Below are positions 37,280-50,000 of a stretch of DNA of 64,000 nucleotides, one piece after another. This stretch comes from Hydractinia symbiolongicarpus. Lineage: Eukaryota > Cnidaria > Hydrozoa > Anthoathecata > Hydractiniidae. The number at the start of each line of letters is the position of its first letter. Within the stretch, counting starts at the first letter, position 1. A model generated the notes under the pieces. That model was not told the origin of the DNA and ran no database searches. It was given only the letters and a program-made list of their open reading frames with translations. Both the position numbers and the translations under genes were made by a program. The DNA is taken from NCBI RefSeq assembly GCF_029227915.1, contig NC_079881.1:24777501-24841500 (forward strand). The letters run 5' to 3'.

Positions 37280-40200
37280 CGCATGAGACTTGTAGTTTTC
37301 AAAGATGATTTCGTTATTGATGAGACGCTGAATAAAAGGAGTTCAATCGCCGGAAAACGAAAACCCGCGATTTCCCGTAAGTCCTTGGCTTGGCCGTATA
37401 GTCGAATGTATACAAAGAAAATACCCAGGGAGTACACTCATTACCCGAACGATTTTTTAAATTATTTCTTCACCACTAAGACGCATGAGACTTGTAGTTT
37501 TTAAAAATGATTTCATTTTTGATGAGACGCTGAATAAAAGGAGTTTAATCGCCGGCAAACGAAAACTTGCGATTTGCCGTAAATCCCGGGCTTGACCCGT
37601 ATAGTCGAATGTATACAAAGAAAGTAAACTTGGAGTAAACTCAATTCCCGAACGATTTTTTAAATTATTTTTTCTCCACTAAAACGCATGAGACTTGTAG
37701 TTTTCAAAAATGATTTCATTTTTGATGAGACGCTGAATAAAAGGAGTTTAATCTCTGGCAAACGAAAACCCGCGATTTGCCGTAAATTCCGGGCTTGACC
37801 CGTATAGTCAAATGTATACAAAGAAAGTAAACTGGGAGTAAACTCATTTCCGGAACGATTTTTTAAAATATTTCTTCACCACTAAAACGCATGAGACTTG
37901 TAGATTTCAAAAATGATTTCATTTTTGATGAGACGCTGAATAAAAGGAGTTTAATCGCCGGCAAACGAAAACCCGCAATTTGCCGTAAATCTAGGACTCG
38001 GCCCGTATAGTCAAAAGTATACAAAGAAAGTAAACTGGGAGTAAACTCATTTCCGGAACGATTTTTTAAATTATTTCTTTCGCATGAGACTTCTGGTTTT
38101 CAAAAATGATTTCATTTTTGATCAGACGCTGAATAAAAGGAGTTTAAACGCCGGCAAACGAAAACCCGCAATGTGCCGTAAATCGCGGACTCGGCCCGTA
38201 TAATCAAAAGTATACAAAGAAGGTACCCAGGGAGTAAACTCATTTCCCGAAGGATTCTTTAAATTATTTTTCACCACTAAAACGCATGAGACTTGTAGTT
38301 TTCAAAGATGATTTCGTTATTGATGAGACGCTGAATAAAAGGAGTTCAATCGCCGGAAAACGAAAACCCGCGATTTCCCGTAAGTCCTTGGCTTGGCCGT
38401 ATAGTCGAATGTATACAAAGAAAATACCCAGGGAGTACACTCATTACCCGAACGATTTTTTAAATTATTTCTTCACCACTAAAACGCATGAGACTTGTAG
38501 TTTTTAAAAATGATTTCATTTTTGATGAGACGCTGAATAAAAGGAGTTTAATCGCCGGCAAACGAAAACTTGCGATTTGCCGTAAATCCCGGGCTTGACC
38601 CGTATAGTCGAATGTATACAAAGAAAGTAAACTTGGAGTAAACTCAATTCCCGAACGATTTTTTAAATTATTTTTTCTCCACTAAAACGCATGAGACTTG
38701 TAGTTTTCAAAAATGATTTCATTTTTGATGAGACGCTGAATAAAAGGAGTTTAATCTCTGGCAAACGAAAACCCGCGATTTGCCGTAAATTCCGGGCTTG
38801 ACCCGTATAGTCAAATGTATACAAAGAAAGTAAACTGGGAGTAAACTCATTTCCGGAACGATTTTTTAAAATATTTCTTCACCACTAAAACGCATGAGAC
38901 TTGTAGTTTTCAAAGATGATTTCGTTATTGATGAGACGCTGAATAAAAGGAGTTCAATCGCCGGAAAACGAAAACCCGCGATTTCCCGTAAGTCCTTGGC
39001 TTGGCCGTATAGTCGAATGTATACAAAGAAAATACCCAGGGAGTACACTCATTACCCGAACGATTTTTTAAATTATTTCTTCACCACTAAAACGCATGAG
39101 ACTTGTAGTTTTTAAAAATGATTTCATTTTTGATGAGACGCTGAATAAAAGGAGTTTAATCGCCGGCAAACAAAAACTTGCGATTTGCCGTAAATCCCGG
39201 GCTTGACCCGTATAGTCGAATGTATACAAAGAAAGTAAACTTGGAGTAAACTCAATTCCCGAACGATTTTTTAAATTATTTTTTCTCCACTAAAACGCAT
39301 GAGACTTGTAGTTTTCAAAAATGATTTCATTTTTGATGAGACGCTGAATAAAAGGAGTTTAATCTCTGGCAAACGAAAACCCGCGATTTGCCGTAAATTC
39401 CGGGCTTGACCCGTATAGTCAAATGTATACAAAGAAAGTAAACTGGGAGTAAACTCATTTCCGGAACGATTTTTTAAAATATTTCTTCACCACTAAAACG
39501 CATGAGACTTGTAGTTTTCAAAAATGATTTCATTTTTGATGAGACGCTGAATAAAAGGAGTTTAATCGCCGGCAAACGAAAACCCGCAATTTGCCGTAAA
39601 TCTAGGACTCGGCCCGTATAGTCAAAAGTATACAAAGAAAGTAAACTGGGAGTAAACTCATTTCCGGAACGATTTTTTAAATTATTTCTTCACCACTAAA
39701 ACGCATGAGACTTGTAGTTTTCAAAAATGATTTCATTTTTGATCAGACGCTGAATAAAAGGAGTTTAAACGCCGGCAAACGAAAACCCGCAATGTGCCGT
39801 AAATCGCGGACTCGGCCCGTATAATCAAAAGTATACAAAGAAGGTACCCAGGGAGTAAACTCATTTCCCGAAGGATTCTTTAAATTATTTTTCACCACTA
39901 AAACGCATGAGACTTGTAGTTTTCAAAGATGATTTCGTTATTGATGAGACGCTGAATAAAAGGAGTTCAATCGCCGGAAAACGAAAACCCGCGATTTCCC
40001 GTAAGTCCTTGGCTTGGCCGTATAGTCGAATGTATACAAAGAAAATACCCAGGGAGTACACTCATTACCCGAACGATTTTTTAAATTATTTCTTCACCAC
40101 TAAAACGCATGAGACTTGTAGTTTTTAAAAACGATTTCATTTTTGATGAGACGCTGAATAAAAGGAGTTTAATCGCCGGCAAACGAAAACTTGCGATTTG

Positions 40201-40916
40201 CCGTAAATCCCGGGCTTGACCCGTATAGTCGAATGTATACAAAGAAAGTAAACTTGGAGTAAACTCAATTCCCGAACGATTTTTTAAATTATTTTTTCTC
40301 CACTAAAACGCATGAGACTTGTAGTTTTCAAAAATGATTTCATTTTTGATGAGACGCTGAATAAAAGGAGTTTAATCTCTGGCAAACGAAAACCCGCGAT
40401 TTGCCGTAAATTCCGGGCTTGACCCGTATAGTCAAATGTATACAAAGAAAGTAAACTGGAAGTAAACTCATTTCCGAAACGATTTTTTAAAATATTTCTT
40501 CACCACTAAAACGCATGAGACTTGTAGTTTTCAAAAATGATTTCATTTTTGATGAGACGCTGAATAAAAGGAGTTTAATCGCCGGCAAACGAAAACCCGC
40601 AATTTGCCGTAAATCTAGGACTCGGCCCGTATAGTCAAAAGTATACAAAGAAAGTAAACTGGGAGTAAACTCATTTCCGGAACGATTTTTTAAATTATTT
40701 CTTCACCACTAAAACGCATGAGACTTGTAGTTTTCAAAAATGATTTCATTTTTGATCAGACGCTGAATAAAAGGAGTTTAAACGCCGGCAAACGAAAACC
40801 CGCAATGTGCCGTAAATCGCGGACTCGGCCCGTATAATCAAAAGTATACAAAGAAGGTACCCAGGGAGTAAACTCATTTCCCGAAGGATTCTTTAAATTA
40901 TTTTTCACCACTAAAA
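37280..40916 (+). repeat. 5-monomer HOR series: units of 1003, 608, 1013 and 1013 bp
   Basis: Units start at 37280, 38283, 38891 and 39904. Each begins with a monomer carrying AAAGATGATTTCGTTATTG, GAGTTCAATCGCCGG and AAGTCCTTGGCTTGG. Then come GAAAACTTGCGATTTGCCG, AATCTCTGGC, AATCTAGGACTCGG and GATCAGACGCTG/AATGTGCCG monomers. The second unit holds only the first three monomers. The first unit is 10 bases shorter because one monomer lost its CACCACTAAAA box near 38081. Confidence 0.9.
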
Positions 40917-43900
40917 CGCATGAGACTTGTAGTTTTCAAAAAAGATTTCATTTTTGATGAGACGCTGAGTAAAAGGAGTTTAATCGCCGGCAAACGAAAA
41001 CCCGCGATTTCCCGTAAATCCCGGGCTTGGCCGTATAGTCGAATGTATACAAAGAAAATACCCAGGGAGTAAACTCATTTCCCGAACGATTTTTTAAATT
41101 ATTTCTTAACCACTAAAACGCATGAGACTTGTAGTTTTCAAAAATGATTTCATTTTTGATGAGACGCTGAATAAAAGGAGTTTAATCGCCGGCAAACGAA
41201 AACCCACAATTTCCCGTAAATCCCGGACTCGGCCCGTATAGTCAAAAGTATACAAAGAAGGTACCCAGGGAGTAAACTCATTTCCTGAACGATTCTTTAA
41301 ATTATTTTTTCACCACCAAAACGCATTAGACTTGTAGTTTTCAAAAATGATTTCATTTTTGATGAGACGCTGAATAAAAGGAGTTTAATCGCCGGCAAAC
41401 GAAAACCCGCGATTTCCCGTATATCCTGGAATCGGCCCGCATAGTCAAATGTATACAAAGAAAGTAAACTGGGAGTAAACTCATTTCCCGAACGATTTTT
41501 TAAATTAATTTTTTACCACTAAAACGCATGAGACTTGTAGTTTTTAAAAATGATTTCATTTTTGATGAGACGCTGAATAAAAGGAGTTTAATCGCCGGCA
41601 AACGAAAACCCGCAATTTGCCGTAAATCCCGGACTCGGCCCGTATAGTCAAAAGTATACAAAGAAGGTACCCAGGGAGTAAACTCATTTCCCGCAGGATT
41701 CTTTAAATTATTTTTCACCACTAAAACGCATGAGACTTGTAGTTTTCAAAAATGATTTCGTTTTTGATGAGACGCTGAATAAAAGGAGTTTAATCGCCGG
41801 CAAACGAAACCCGCGATTTCCCGTAAATCTCGGGCTTGGCCGTATAGTCGAATGTATACAAAGAAAATACCCAGGGAGTAAACTCATTTCTCGAACGATT
41901 TTTTAAATTAATTTTTTACCACTAAAACGCATGAGACTTGTAGTTTTCAAAAATGATTTCGTTTTTGATGAGACGCTGAATAAAAGGAGCTTAATCGCCG
42001 GCAAACGAAAACCAGCGATTTCCCGTAAATCCCGGGCTTGGCCGTATAGTCGAATGTATACAAAGAAAGTAAACTGGGAGTAAACTCATTTCCCGAACAA
42101 TTTTTTAAATTATTTTTTCACCACTAAAACGCATGAGACTTGTAGTTTTCAAAAATGATTTCATTTTTGATGAGACGCTGAATAAAAGGAGTTTAATCGC
42201 CGGCAAACGAAAACCCGCAATTTCCCGTAAATCCCGGACTCGGCCCGTATAGTCAAAAGTATACAAAGAAGGTACCCAGGGAGTAAACTCATTTCCCGAA
42301 CGATTCTTTAAATTATTTTTTCACCACTAAAACGCATGAGACTTGTAGTTTTCAAGAATGATTTCATTTTTGATGAGACGCTTTTAAAAATGATTTCATT
42401 TTTGATGGGACGCTGAATAAAAGGAGTTTAATCGCCGGCAAACGAAAACCCGCGATTTCCCGTATATCCTGGAATCGGCCCGTATAGTCAAATGTATACA
42501 AAAGAAGTAAACTGGGAGTAAACTCATTTCCCGAACGATTTTTTAAAGTAATTTTTTACCACTAAAACGCATGTGGCTTGTAGTTTTTAAAAACGATTTC
42601 ATCCTTGATGAGACGCTGAATAAAAGGAGTTTAATCTCCGGCAAACGAAAAACCGCGATTTCCCGTAAATCCCGGACTCGGCCCGTATAGTCAAAAGTAT
42701 ACAAAGAAGGTACCCAGGGAGTAAACTCATTTCCCGAAGGATTCTGTAAATTATTTTTCACCACTAAAACGCATGAGACTTGTAGTTTTCAAAAATGATT
42801 TCATTTTTGATGAGACGCTGAGTAAAAGGAGTTTAATCGCCGGCAAACGAAAACTAGCGATTTCCCGTAAATCCCGGGCTTGGCCGTATAGTCGAATGTA
42901 TACAAAGAAAATACCCAGGGAGTAAACTCATTTCCCGAAGGATTCTGTAAATTATTTTTCACCACTAAAACGCATGAGACTTGTAGTTTTCAAAAATGAT
43001 TTCATTTTTGATGAGACGCTGAATAAAAGGAGTTTAATCGCCGGCAAACGAAAACCCACAATTTCCCGTAAATCCCGGACTCGGCCCGTATAGTAAAAAG
43101 TATACAAAGAAGGTACCCAGGGAGTAAACTCATTTCCTGAACGATTCTTTAAATTATTTTTTCACCACCAAAACGCATTAGACTTGTAGTTTTCAAAAAT
43201 GATTTCATTTTTGATGAGACGCTGAATAAAAGGAGTTTAATCGCCGGCAAACGAAAACCCGCGATTTCCCGTATATCCTGGAATCGGCCCGCATAGTCAA
43301 ATGTATACAAAGAAAGTAAACTGGGAGTAAACTCATTTCCCGAACGATTTTTTAAATTAATTTTTTACCACTAAAACGCATGAGACTTGTAGTTTTTAAA
43401 AATGATTTCATTTTTGATGAGACGCTGAATAAAAGGAGTTTAATCGCCGGCAAACGAAAACCCGCAATTTGCCGTAAATCCCGGACTCGGCCCGTATAGT
43501 CAAAAGTATACAAAGAAGGTACCCAGGGAGTAAACTCATTTCCTGAACGATTCTTTAAATTATTTTTTCACCACTAAAACGCATGAGACTTGTAGTTTTC
43601 AAAAATGATTTCGTTTTTGATGAGACGCTGAATAAAAGGAGTTTAATCGCCGGCAAACGAAAACCCGCGATTTCCCGTAAATCCCGGGCTTGGCCGTATA
43701 GTCGAATGTATACAAAGAAAATACCCAGGGAGTAAACTCATTTCCCGAACGATTTTTTAAATTAATTTTTTACCACTAAAACGCACGAGACTTGTAGTTT
43801 TCAAAAATGATTTCGTTTTTGATGAGACGCTGAATAAAAGGAGCTTAATCGCCGGCAAACGAAAACCCGCGATTTCCCGTAAATCCCGGGCTTGGCCGTA

Positions 43901-43983
43901 TAGTCGAATGTATACAAAGAAAGTAAACTGGAAGAAAACTCATTTCCCGAACGATTTTTTAAATTAATTTTTTACCACTAAAA
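40917..43983 (+). repeat. Satellite mosaic with a 9-monomer internal repeat and a 235-bp monomer
   Basis: The CCACCAAAACGCATTAGAC landmark occurs at 41322 and 43184, 1862 bases apart, that is nine monomers including one enlarged unit. Flanking monomers with CCCACAATTTCCCG, GCATAGTCAAATG and GATTTTTTAAATTAATTTTTTACC also match. Much of 40.1-42.8 kb is repeated at 55.3-58.0 kb. Confidence 0.75.
42333..42567 (+). repeat. Enlarged 235-bp monomer with a 32-bp internal duplication
   Basis: The unit runs from the landmark at 42333 to the next at 42568, 235 bases. The TTTT...AAATGATTTCATTTTTGATG(A/G)GACGC segment is present twice in tandem, with the junction at GACGCTTTTAAAAATG (42377-42392). The added length is 32 bases, as expected for one extra copy of that segment. 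Confidence 0.92.
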
Positions 43984-46900
43984 CGCATGAGACTTGTAGT
44001 TTTTAAAAATGATTTCATTTTTGATGAGACGCTGAATAAAAGGAGTTTAATCGCCGGCAAACGAAAACCCACAATTTCCCGTAAATCCCGGACTCGGCCC
44101 GTATAGTCAAAAGTATACAAAGAAGGTACCCAGGGAGTAAACTCATTTCCTGAACGATTCTTTAAATCATTTTTTCACCACTAAAACGCATGAGACTTGT
44201 AGTTTTCAAAAATGATTTCATTTTTGATGAGACGCTGAATAAAGGGAGTTTAATCGCCGGCAAACGAAAACCCGGGAGTTCCCGTAAATCCCGGGATTGA
44301 CCCGTATAGTTGAATGTATACAAAGAAAGTAAACTGGGAGAAAACTCATTTCCCGAACGATTTTTTAAATTAATTTTTTACCACTAAAACGCATGAGACT
44401 TGTAGTTTTTAAAAATGATTTCATTTTTGATGAGGCGCTGAATAAAAGGAGTTTAATCGCCGGCAAACGAAAACCAACAATTTCCCTTAAATCCCGGACT
44501 CGGCCCGTATAGTCAAAAGTATACAAAGAAGGTACCCAGGGAGTAAACTCATTTCCTGAACGATTCTTTAAATTATTTTTTCACCACTAAAACGCATGAG
44601 ACTTGTAGTTTTTAAAAACGATTTCATTCTTGATGAGACGCTGAATAAAAGGAGTTTAATCTCCGGCAAACGAAAACCCGCGATTTCCCGTAAATCCCGG
44701 ACTCGACCGTCTGGTCAAAAGTATACAAAGAAAGTACCCAGGGAGTAAACTCATTTCCCGAAGGATTCTTTAAATTATTTTTCACCATTAAAACGCATGA
44801 GACTTGTAGTTTTCAAAAATGATTTCATTTTTGATGCGACGCTGAATAAAGGAGTTTAATCGCCGGCAAACGAAAACCCGGGAGTTCCCGTAAATCCCGG
44901 GATTGACCCGTATAGTTGAATGTATACAAAGAAAGTACCCAGGGAGTAAACTCATTTCCCGAACGATTCTTTAAATTATTTTTTCACCACTAAAACGCAT
45001 GAGACTTTTAGTTTTTAAAAACGATTTCATCCTTGATGAGACGCTGAATAAAAAAGTTTAATCTCCGTTAAACGAAAACCCGCGATTTCCCGTAAATACC
45101 GGACTCGGCCGTATAGTCAAAAGTATACAAAGAAAGTACCCAGGGGGTAAACACATTTCCCGAAGGATTCTTTAAATTATTTTTCACCACTAAAACGCAT
45201 GAGACTTGTAGTTTTTAAAAACGATTTCATCCTTGATGAGACGCTGAATAAAAAAGTTTAATCTCCGTTAAACGAAAACCCGCGATTTCCCGTAAATACC
45301 GGACTCGGCCGTATAGTCAAAAGTATACAAAGAAAGTACCCAGGGGGTAAACACATTTCCCGAAGGATTCTTTAAATTATTTTTCACCACTAAAACGCAT
45401 GAGACTTGTAGTTTTCAAAAATGATTTCGTTTTTGATGAGACGCTGAATAAAAGGAGTTTAATCGCCGGCAAACGAAAACCCGCGATTTCCCGTAAATCC
45501 CGGGCTTGGCCGTATAGTCGAATGTATACAAAGAAAATACCCAGGGAGTAAACTCATTTCCCGAACAATTTTTTAAATTATTTTTTCACCACTAAAACGC
45601 ATGAGACTTGTAGTTTTCAAAAATGATTTCATTTTTGATGAGACGCTGAATAAAAGGAGTTTAATCGCCGGCAAACGAAAACACGCAATTTCCCGTAAAT
45701 CCCGGACTCGGCCCGTATAGTCAAAAGTATACAAAGAAATTACCCAGGGAGTAAACTCATTTCCCGAACAATTCTTTAAATTATTTTTTCACCCCTAAAA
45801 CGCATGAGACTTGTAGTTTTCAAAAATGATTTCATTTTTGATGAGACGCTGAATAAAAGGAGTTTAATCGCCGGCAAACGAAAACCCGGGAGTTCCCGTA
45901 AATCCCGGGATTGACCCGTATAGTTGAATGTATACAAAGAAAGTAAACTGGGAGAAAACTCATTTCCCGAACGATTTTTTAAATTAATTTTTTACCACTA
46001 AAACGCATAAGACTTGTAGTTTTCAAAAACGATTTCATTTTTGATGAGACGCTGAATAAAAGGAGTTTAATCGCCGGCAAACGAAACCCCGCAATTTCCC
46101 GTAAATCCCGGACTCGGCCCGTATAGTCAAAAGTGTACAAAGAAAGTACCCAGGGAGTAAACTCATTTCCCGAACGATTCTTTAAATTATTTTTTCACCA
46201 CTAAAACGCATAAGACTTGTAGTTTTCAAAAACGATTTCATTTTTGATGAGACGCTGAATAAAAGGAGTTTAATCGCCGGCAAACGAAACCCCGCAATTT
46301 CCCGTAAATCCCGGACTCGGCCCGTATAGTCAAAAGTGTACAAAGAAAGTACCCAGGGAGTAAACTCATTTCCCGAACGATTCTTTAAATTATTTTTTCA
46401 CCACTAAAACGCATGAGACTTGTAGTTTTCAAAAATGATTTCATTTTTGATGAGACGCTGAATAAAAGGAGTTTAATCGCCGGCAAACGAAAACCCGCGA
46501 TTTCCCGTATATCCTGGAATCGGCACGCATAGTCAAATGTATACAAAGAAAGTAAACTGGGAGTAAACTCATTTCCCGAACGATTTTTTAAATTAATTTT
46601 TACCACTAAAACGCATAAGACTTGTAGTTTTTAAAAATGATTTCATTTTTGATGAGACGCTGAATAAAAGGAGTTTAATCGCCGGCAAACGAAAACCCGC
46701 AATTTGCCGTAAATCCCGGACTCGGCCCGTATAGTCAAAAGTATACAAAGAAGGTACCCAGGGAGTAAACTCATTTCCCGCAGGATTCTTTAAATTATTT
46801 TTCACCACTAAAACGCATGAGACTTGTAGTTTTCAAAAATGATTTCGTTTTTGATGAGACGCTGAATAAAAGGAGTTTAATCGCCGGCAAACGAAACCCG

Positions 46901-47014
46901 CGATTTCCAGTAAATCTCCGGCTTGGCCGTATAGTCGAATGTATACAAAGAAAGTAAACTGGGAGAAAACTCATTTCCCGAACGATTTTTTAAATTAATT
47001 TTTTACCACTAAAA
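43984..47014 (+). repeat. Divergent ~15-monomer relative of the following 16-mer HOR
   Basis: It shares with 47015-53486 the CCCACAATTTCCCG, CCCGGGAGTTCCCG, ACCAACAATTTCCC, CTCGACCGTCTGGTC, GATGCGACGCTG and CATCCTTGATGAGACG/AATAAAAAAGTTTAATCTCCG monomers, but in a different order and with local duplications. Two 200-bp units starting at about 45000 and 45200, and two 203-bp units with AAGTGTACAAAG near 46010 and 46213, are adjacent twins. Confidence 0.75.
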
Positions 47015-50000
47015 CGCATGAGACTTGTAGTTTTTAAAAATGATTTCATTTTTGATGAGACGCTGAATAAAAGGAGTTTAATCGCCGGCAAACGAAAACC
47101 CACAATTTCCCGTAAATCCCGGACTCGGCCCGTATAGTCAAAAGTATACAAAGAAGGTACCCAGGGAGTAAACTCATTTCCTGAACGATTCTTTAAATCA
47201 TTTTTTCACCACTAAAACGCATGAGACTTGTAGTTTTCAAAAATGATTTCATTTTTGATGAGACGCTGAATAAAGGGAGTTTAATCGCCGGCAAACGAAA
47301 ACCCGGGAGTTCCCGTAAATCCCGGGATTGACCCGTATAGTTGAATGTATACAAAGAAAGTAAACTGGGAGAAAACTCATTTCCCGAACGATTTTTTAAA
47401 TTAATTTTTTACCACTAAAACGCATGAGACTTGTAGTTTTTAAAAATGATTTCATTTTTGATGAGACGCTGAATAAAAGGAGTTTAATCGCCGGCAAACG
47501 AAAACCAACAATTTCCCGTAAATCCCGGACTCGGCCCGTATAGTCAAAAGTATACAAAGAAGGTACCCAGGGAGTAAACTCATTTCCTGAACGATTCTTT
47601 AAATTATTTTTTCACCACTAAAACGCATGAGACTTGTAGTTTTCAAAAATGATTTCGTTTTTGATGAGACGCTGAATAAAAGGAGTTTAATCGCCGGCAA
47701 ACGGAAACCGCGATTTCCCGTAAATCCCGGGCTTGGCCGTATAGTCGAATGTATACAAAGAAAATACCCAGGGAGTAAACTCATTTCCCGAACGATTTTT
47801 TAAATTAATTTTTTACCACTAAAACGCACGAGACTTGTAGTTTTCAAAAATGATTTCGTTTTTGATGAGACGCTGAATAAAAGGAGCTTAATCGCCGGCA
47901 AACGAAAACCCGCGATTTCCCGTAAATCCCGGACTCGGCCCGTATAGTCAAAAGTATACAAAGAAGGTACCCAGGGAGTAAACTCATTTCCTGAACGATT
48001 CTTTAAATTATTTTTTCACCACTAAAACGCATGAGACTTGTAGTTTTCAAAAATGATTTCGTTTTTGATGAGACGCTGAATAAAAGGAGTTTAATCGCCG
48101 GCAAACGAAAACCCGCGATTTCCCGTAAATCCCGGGCTTGGCCGTATAGTCGAATGTATACAAAGAAAATACCCAGGGAGTAAACTCATTTCCCGAACGA
48201 TTTTTTAAATTAATTTTTTACCACTAAAACGCACGAGACTTGTAGTTTTCAAAAATGATTTCGTTTTTGATGAGACGCTGAATAAAAGGAGCTTAATCGC
48301 CGGCAAACGAAAACCCGCGATTTCCCGTAAATCCCGGGCTTGGCCGTATAGTCGAATGTATACAAAGAAAGTAAACTGGGAGAAAACTCATTTCCCGAAC
48401 GATTTTTTAAATTAATTTTTTACCACTAAAACGCATGAGACTTGTAGTTTTTAAAAATGGTTTCATTTTTGATGAGACGCTGAATAAAAGGAGTTTAATC
48501 GCCGGCAAACGAAAACCCACAATTTCCCGTAAATCCCGGACTCGGCCCGTATAGTCAAAAGTATACAAAGAAGGTACCCAGGGAGTAAACTCATTTCCTG
48601 AACGATTCTTTAAATCATTTTTTCACCACTAAAACGCATGAGACTTGTAGTTTTCAAAAATGATTTCATTTTTGATGAGACGCTGAATAAAGGGAGTTTA
48701 ATCGCCGGCAAACGAAAACCCGGGAGTTCCCGTAAATCCCGGGATTGACCCGTATAGTTGAATGTATACAAAGAAGGTAAACTGGGAGAAAACTCATTTC
48801 CCGAGCGATTTTTTAAATTAATTTTTTACCACTAAAACGCATGAGACTTGTAGTTTTTAAAAATGATTTCATTTTTGATGAGACGCTGAATAAAAGGAGT
48901 TTAATCTCCGGCAAACGAAAACCCGCGATTTCCCGTAAATCCCGGACTCGACCGTCTGGTCAAAAGTATACAAAGAAAGTACCCAGGGAGTAAACTCATT
49001 TCCCGAAGGATTCTTTAAATTATTTTTCACCATTAAAACGCATGAGACTTGTAGTTTTCAAAAATGATTTCATTTTTGATGCGACGCTGAATAAAGGAGT
49101 TTAATCGCCGGCAAACGAAAACCCGCATTTTCCCGTAAATCCCGGACTCGGCCCGTATAGTCAAAAGTATACAAAGAAGGTACCCAGGGAGTAAACTCAT
49201 TTCCCGAACGATTCTTTAAATTATTTTTTCACCACTAAAACGCATGAGACTTGTAGTTTTTAAAAACGATTTCATCCTTGATGAGACGCTGAATAAAAAA
49301 GTTTAATCTCCGTTAAACGAAAACCCGCGATTTCCCGTAAATACCGGACTCGGCCGTATAGTCAAAAGTATACAAAGAAAGTGCCCAGGGGGTAAACACA
49401 TTTCCCGAAGGATTCTTTAAATTATTTTTCACCACTAAAACGCATGAGACTTGTAGTTTTCAAAAATGATTTCATTTTTGATGAGACGCTGAATAAAAGG
49501 AGTTTAATCGCCGGCAAACGAAAACCCGCGATTTCCCGTATATCCTGGAATCGGCCCGTATAGTCGAATGTATACAAAGAAAGTACCCAGGGAGTAAACT
49601 CATTTCCCGAACGATTTTTTAAATTATTTTTTCACCACTAAAACGCATGAGAGTTGTAGTTTTCAAAAATGATTTCATTTATGATGAGACGCTGAATAAA
49701 AGGAGTTTAATCTCCGGCAAACGAAAACCCGCGATTTCCCGTAAATCCCGGACCCGGCCCGTATAGTCAAAAGTATACAAAGAAAGTACGCAGGAATAAA
49801 CTCATTTCCCGAACGATTCTTTAAATTATATTTTCACCACTAAAACGCATGACACTTGTGCTTTTCAAAAATGATTTCATTTTTAATGAGACGCTGAATA
49901 AAAGAAGTTTAATCGCCGGCAAACGAAAACCCGCGATTTCCCGTAAATCCCGGGCTTGACCCGTATAGTCGAATGTATACAAAGAAAGTACCCAGGGAGT

